From positions 1 to 5,391 of the forward strand of contig JAHFEM010000175.1 of the NCBI GenBank assembly GCA_023248505.1: a DNA stretch of 5,391 bases, given 5' to 3'. The DNA is from Nitrospirota bacterium (GTDB lineage Bacteria; Nitrospirota; Nitrospiria; SBBL01; Manganitrophaceae). The translations under genes and the position numbers were made by a program. Shown here in pieces: positions 4,964-5,391 of this stretch. The notes below the pieces were generated by a model. That model was not told the origin of the DNA. It did not search any database and worked only from the letters and a program-made list of their open reading frames with translations. Within the stretch, counting starts at the first letter, position 1. Every line of letters starts with the position of its first letter.

Positions 4964-5391
4964 ATGCCGAAAGAGATCGAGGTGGGTGACGAAGCCCCCG
5001 ATTTTATCTTGAAAGATCAGGACCAAAAAGACGTAAAGCTCAGCGATTTTCGAGGAAAAAAGAATGTGGTTCTTGCGTTTTACCCCTTAGACTGGAGCCC
5101 CGTCTGTACGAACGAGAACAAGTGTTTCACGAACGATCTTCCCAAATTCGCCGACAAAGAAACGGAAGTCTTCGGCGTCAGCATCGATTCAACCTGGTCG
5201 CACAAAGCGTGGGCCGATGCGCTCGGGCTGAAGCATCGGCTGCTCTCCGATATGAAACGCGAGGCGGTCAAAAATTATGGACTCTTTCTGGAAGACGCCA
5301 ATATCGGGAAACGGGCCACGGTGATTGTCGACAAAAAGGGAACGGTCCGATACAAGAAGGTTCAAGAAATCTTAACGGCCAGAGATAATAA
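4964..5391 (+). CDS. Peroxiredoxin (AhpC/TSA, thioredoxin fold), C-terminus beyond window
   Basis: The frame is open from the ATG at 4964 to the window end, giving 142 residues with no stop; probably only 10-20 residues are missing, judged from family length. The enzyme reduces hydrogen and organic peroxides through a peroxidatic cysteine, using electrons from thioredoxin or a similar donor. Visible are VGDEAPDF (7-14), the active-site PLDWSPVC (41-48) with peroxidatic C48 and S45 in the Thr/Ser position of PxxxT/SxxC, and R117 in GKRATVIVD (115-123), the conserved Arg of the pocket. A second cysteine, C54, lies six residues after C48 and could be the resolving cysteine, near but not equal to the five-residue spacing of E. 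coli Bcp; otherwise it is a 1-Cys AhpE-like enzyme. GAGGAGG (4951-4957), six bases before the ATG, fixes the start. No signal peptide is present, so it is cytosolic. Confidence 0.94.
   Translation, partial: MPKEIEVGDEAPDFILKDQDQKDVKLSDFRGKKNVVLAFYPLDWSPVCTNENKCFTNDLPKFADKETEVFGVSIDSTWSHKAWADALGLKHRLLSDMKREAVKNYGLFLEDANIGKRATVIVDKKGTVRYKKVQEILTARDN

Noticed and set aside
5122..5388. 88-residue reading frame at the right edge
   Set aside because: It is an off-frame shadow of the peroxiredoxin, whose own frame stays open to the window end and carries all the motifs.

Overview
The window is ordinary chromosomal DNA from a bacterium: seven protein-coding genes on both strands, two of them cut by the window edges, with short intergenic gaps. 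There are no phage, IS, CRISPR, tRNA or rRNA signatures. The mix of genes (family 4 Fe-S uracil-DNA glycosylase, class I FBPase, GHMP homoserine kinase, TPP-riboswitch-controlled thiC, peroxiredoxin with a DWSPVC active site), the purine-rich Shine-Dalgarno sites and the moderate GC fit an environmental Gram-negative lineage such as Nitrospirota or a deltaproteobacterial relative. That placement is an inference from protein flavour and is weak.

Left part (1-579). The start of thiC (thiamine pyrimidine synthesis) runs leftward off the window. Its leader is unusually easy to read: a sigma70-type promoter with an extended -10 element, a TPP aptamer, and an intrinsic terminator ahead of the ribosome binding site, a layout typical of TPP-dependent premature termination. 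The remaining 371-579 stretch lies between the thiC promoter and the next gene; it holds only a possible -10 box for the rightward gene.

Middle (580-1749). A stand-alone receiver-domain response regulator reads rightward and overlaps tail-to-tail by 21 bp with a leftward family 4 uracil-DNA glycosylase. The 183-bp gap that follows carries a good sigma70-type promoter pointing right.

Right part (1750-5391). Four genes read rightward: a long LOG-family nucleotide-binding protein, homoserine kinase (thrB), fructose-1,6-bisphosphatase (fbp) and a peroxiredoxin that is open at the window end. The LOG gene and thrB are 45 bp apart and probably share the promoter near 1663. thrB and fbp are separated by a 72-bp imperfect palindrome built from a repeated 10-mer, the most unexplained non-coding structure here. 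The products serve threonine synthesis, gluconeogenesis or the Calvin cycle, nucleotide processing and peroxide detoxification, with no obvious single pathway linking them.

I do not see a new multi-gene system. The points most worth a second look are the thrB-fbp palindrome, a Phe in place of the usual His in the HxDN motif of the homoserine kinase, the LOG protein with extra N- and C-terminal regions, and a possible antiterminator pairing in the thiC leader.
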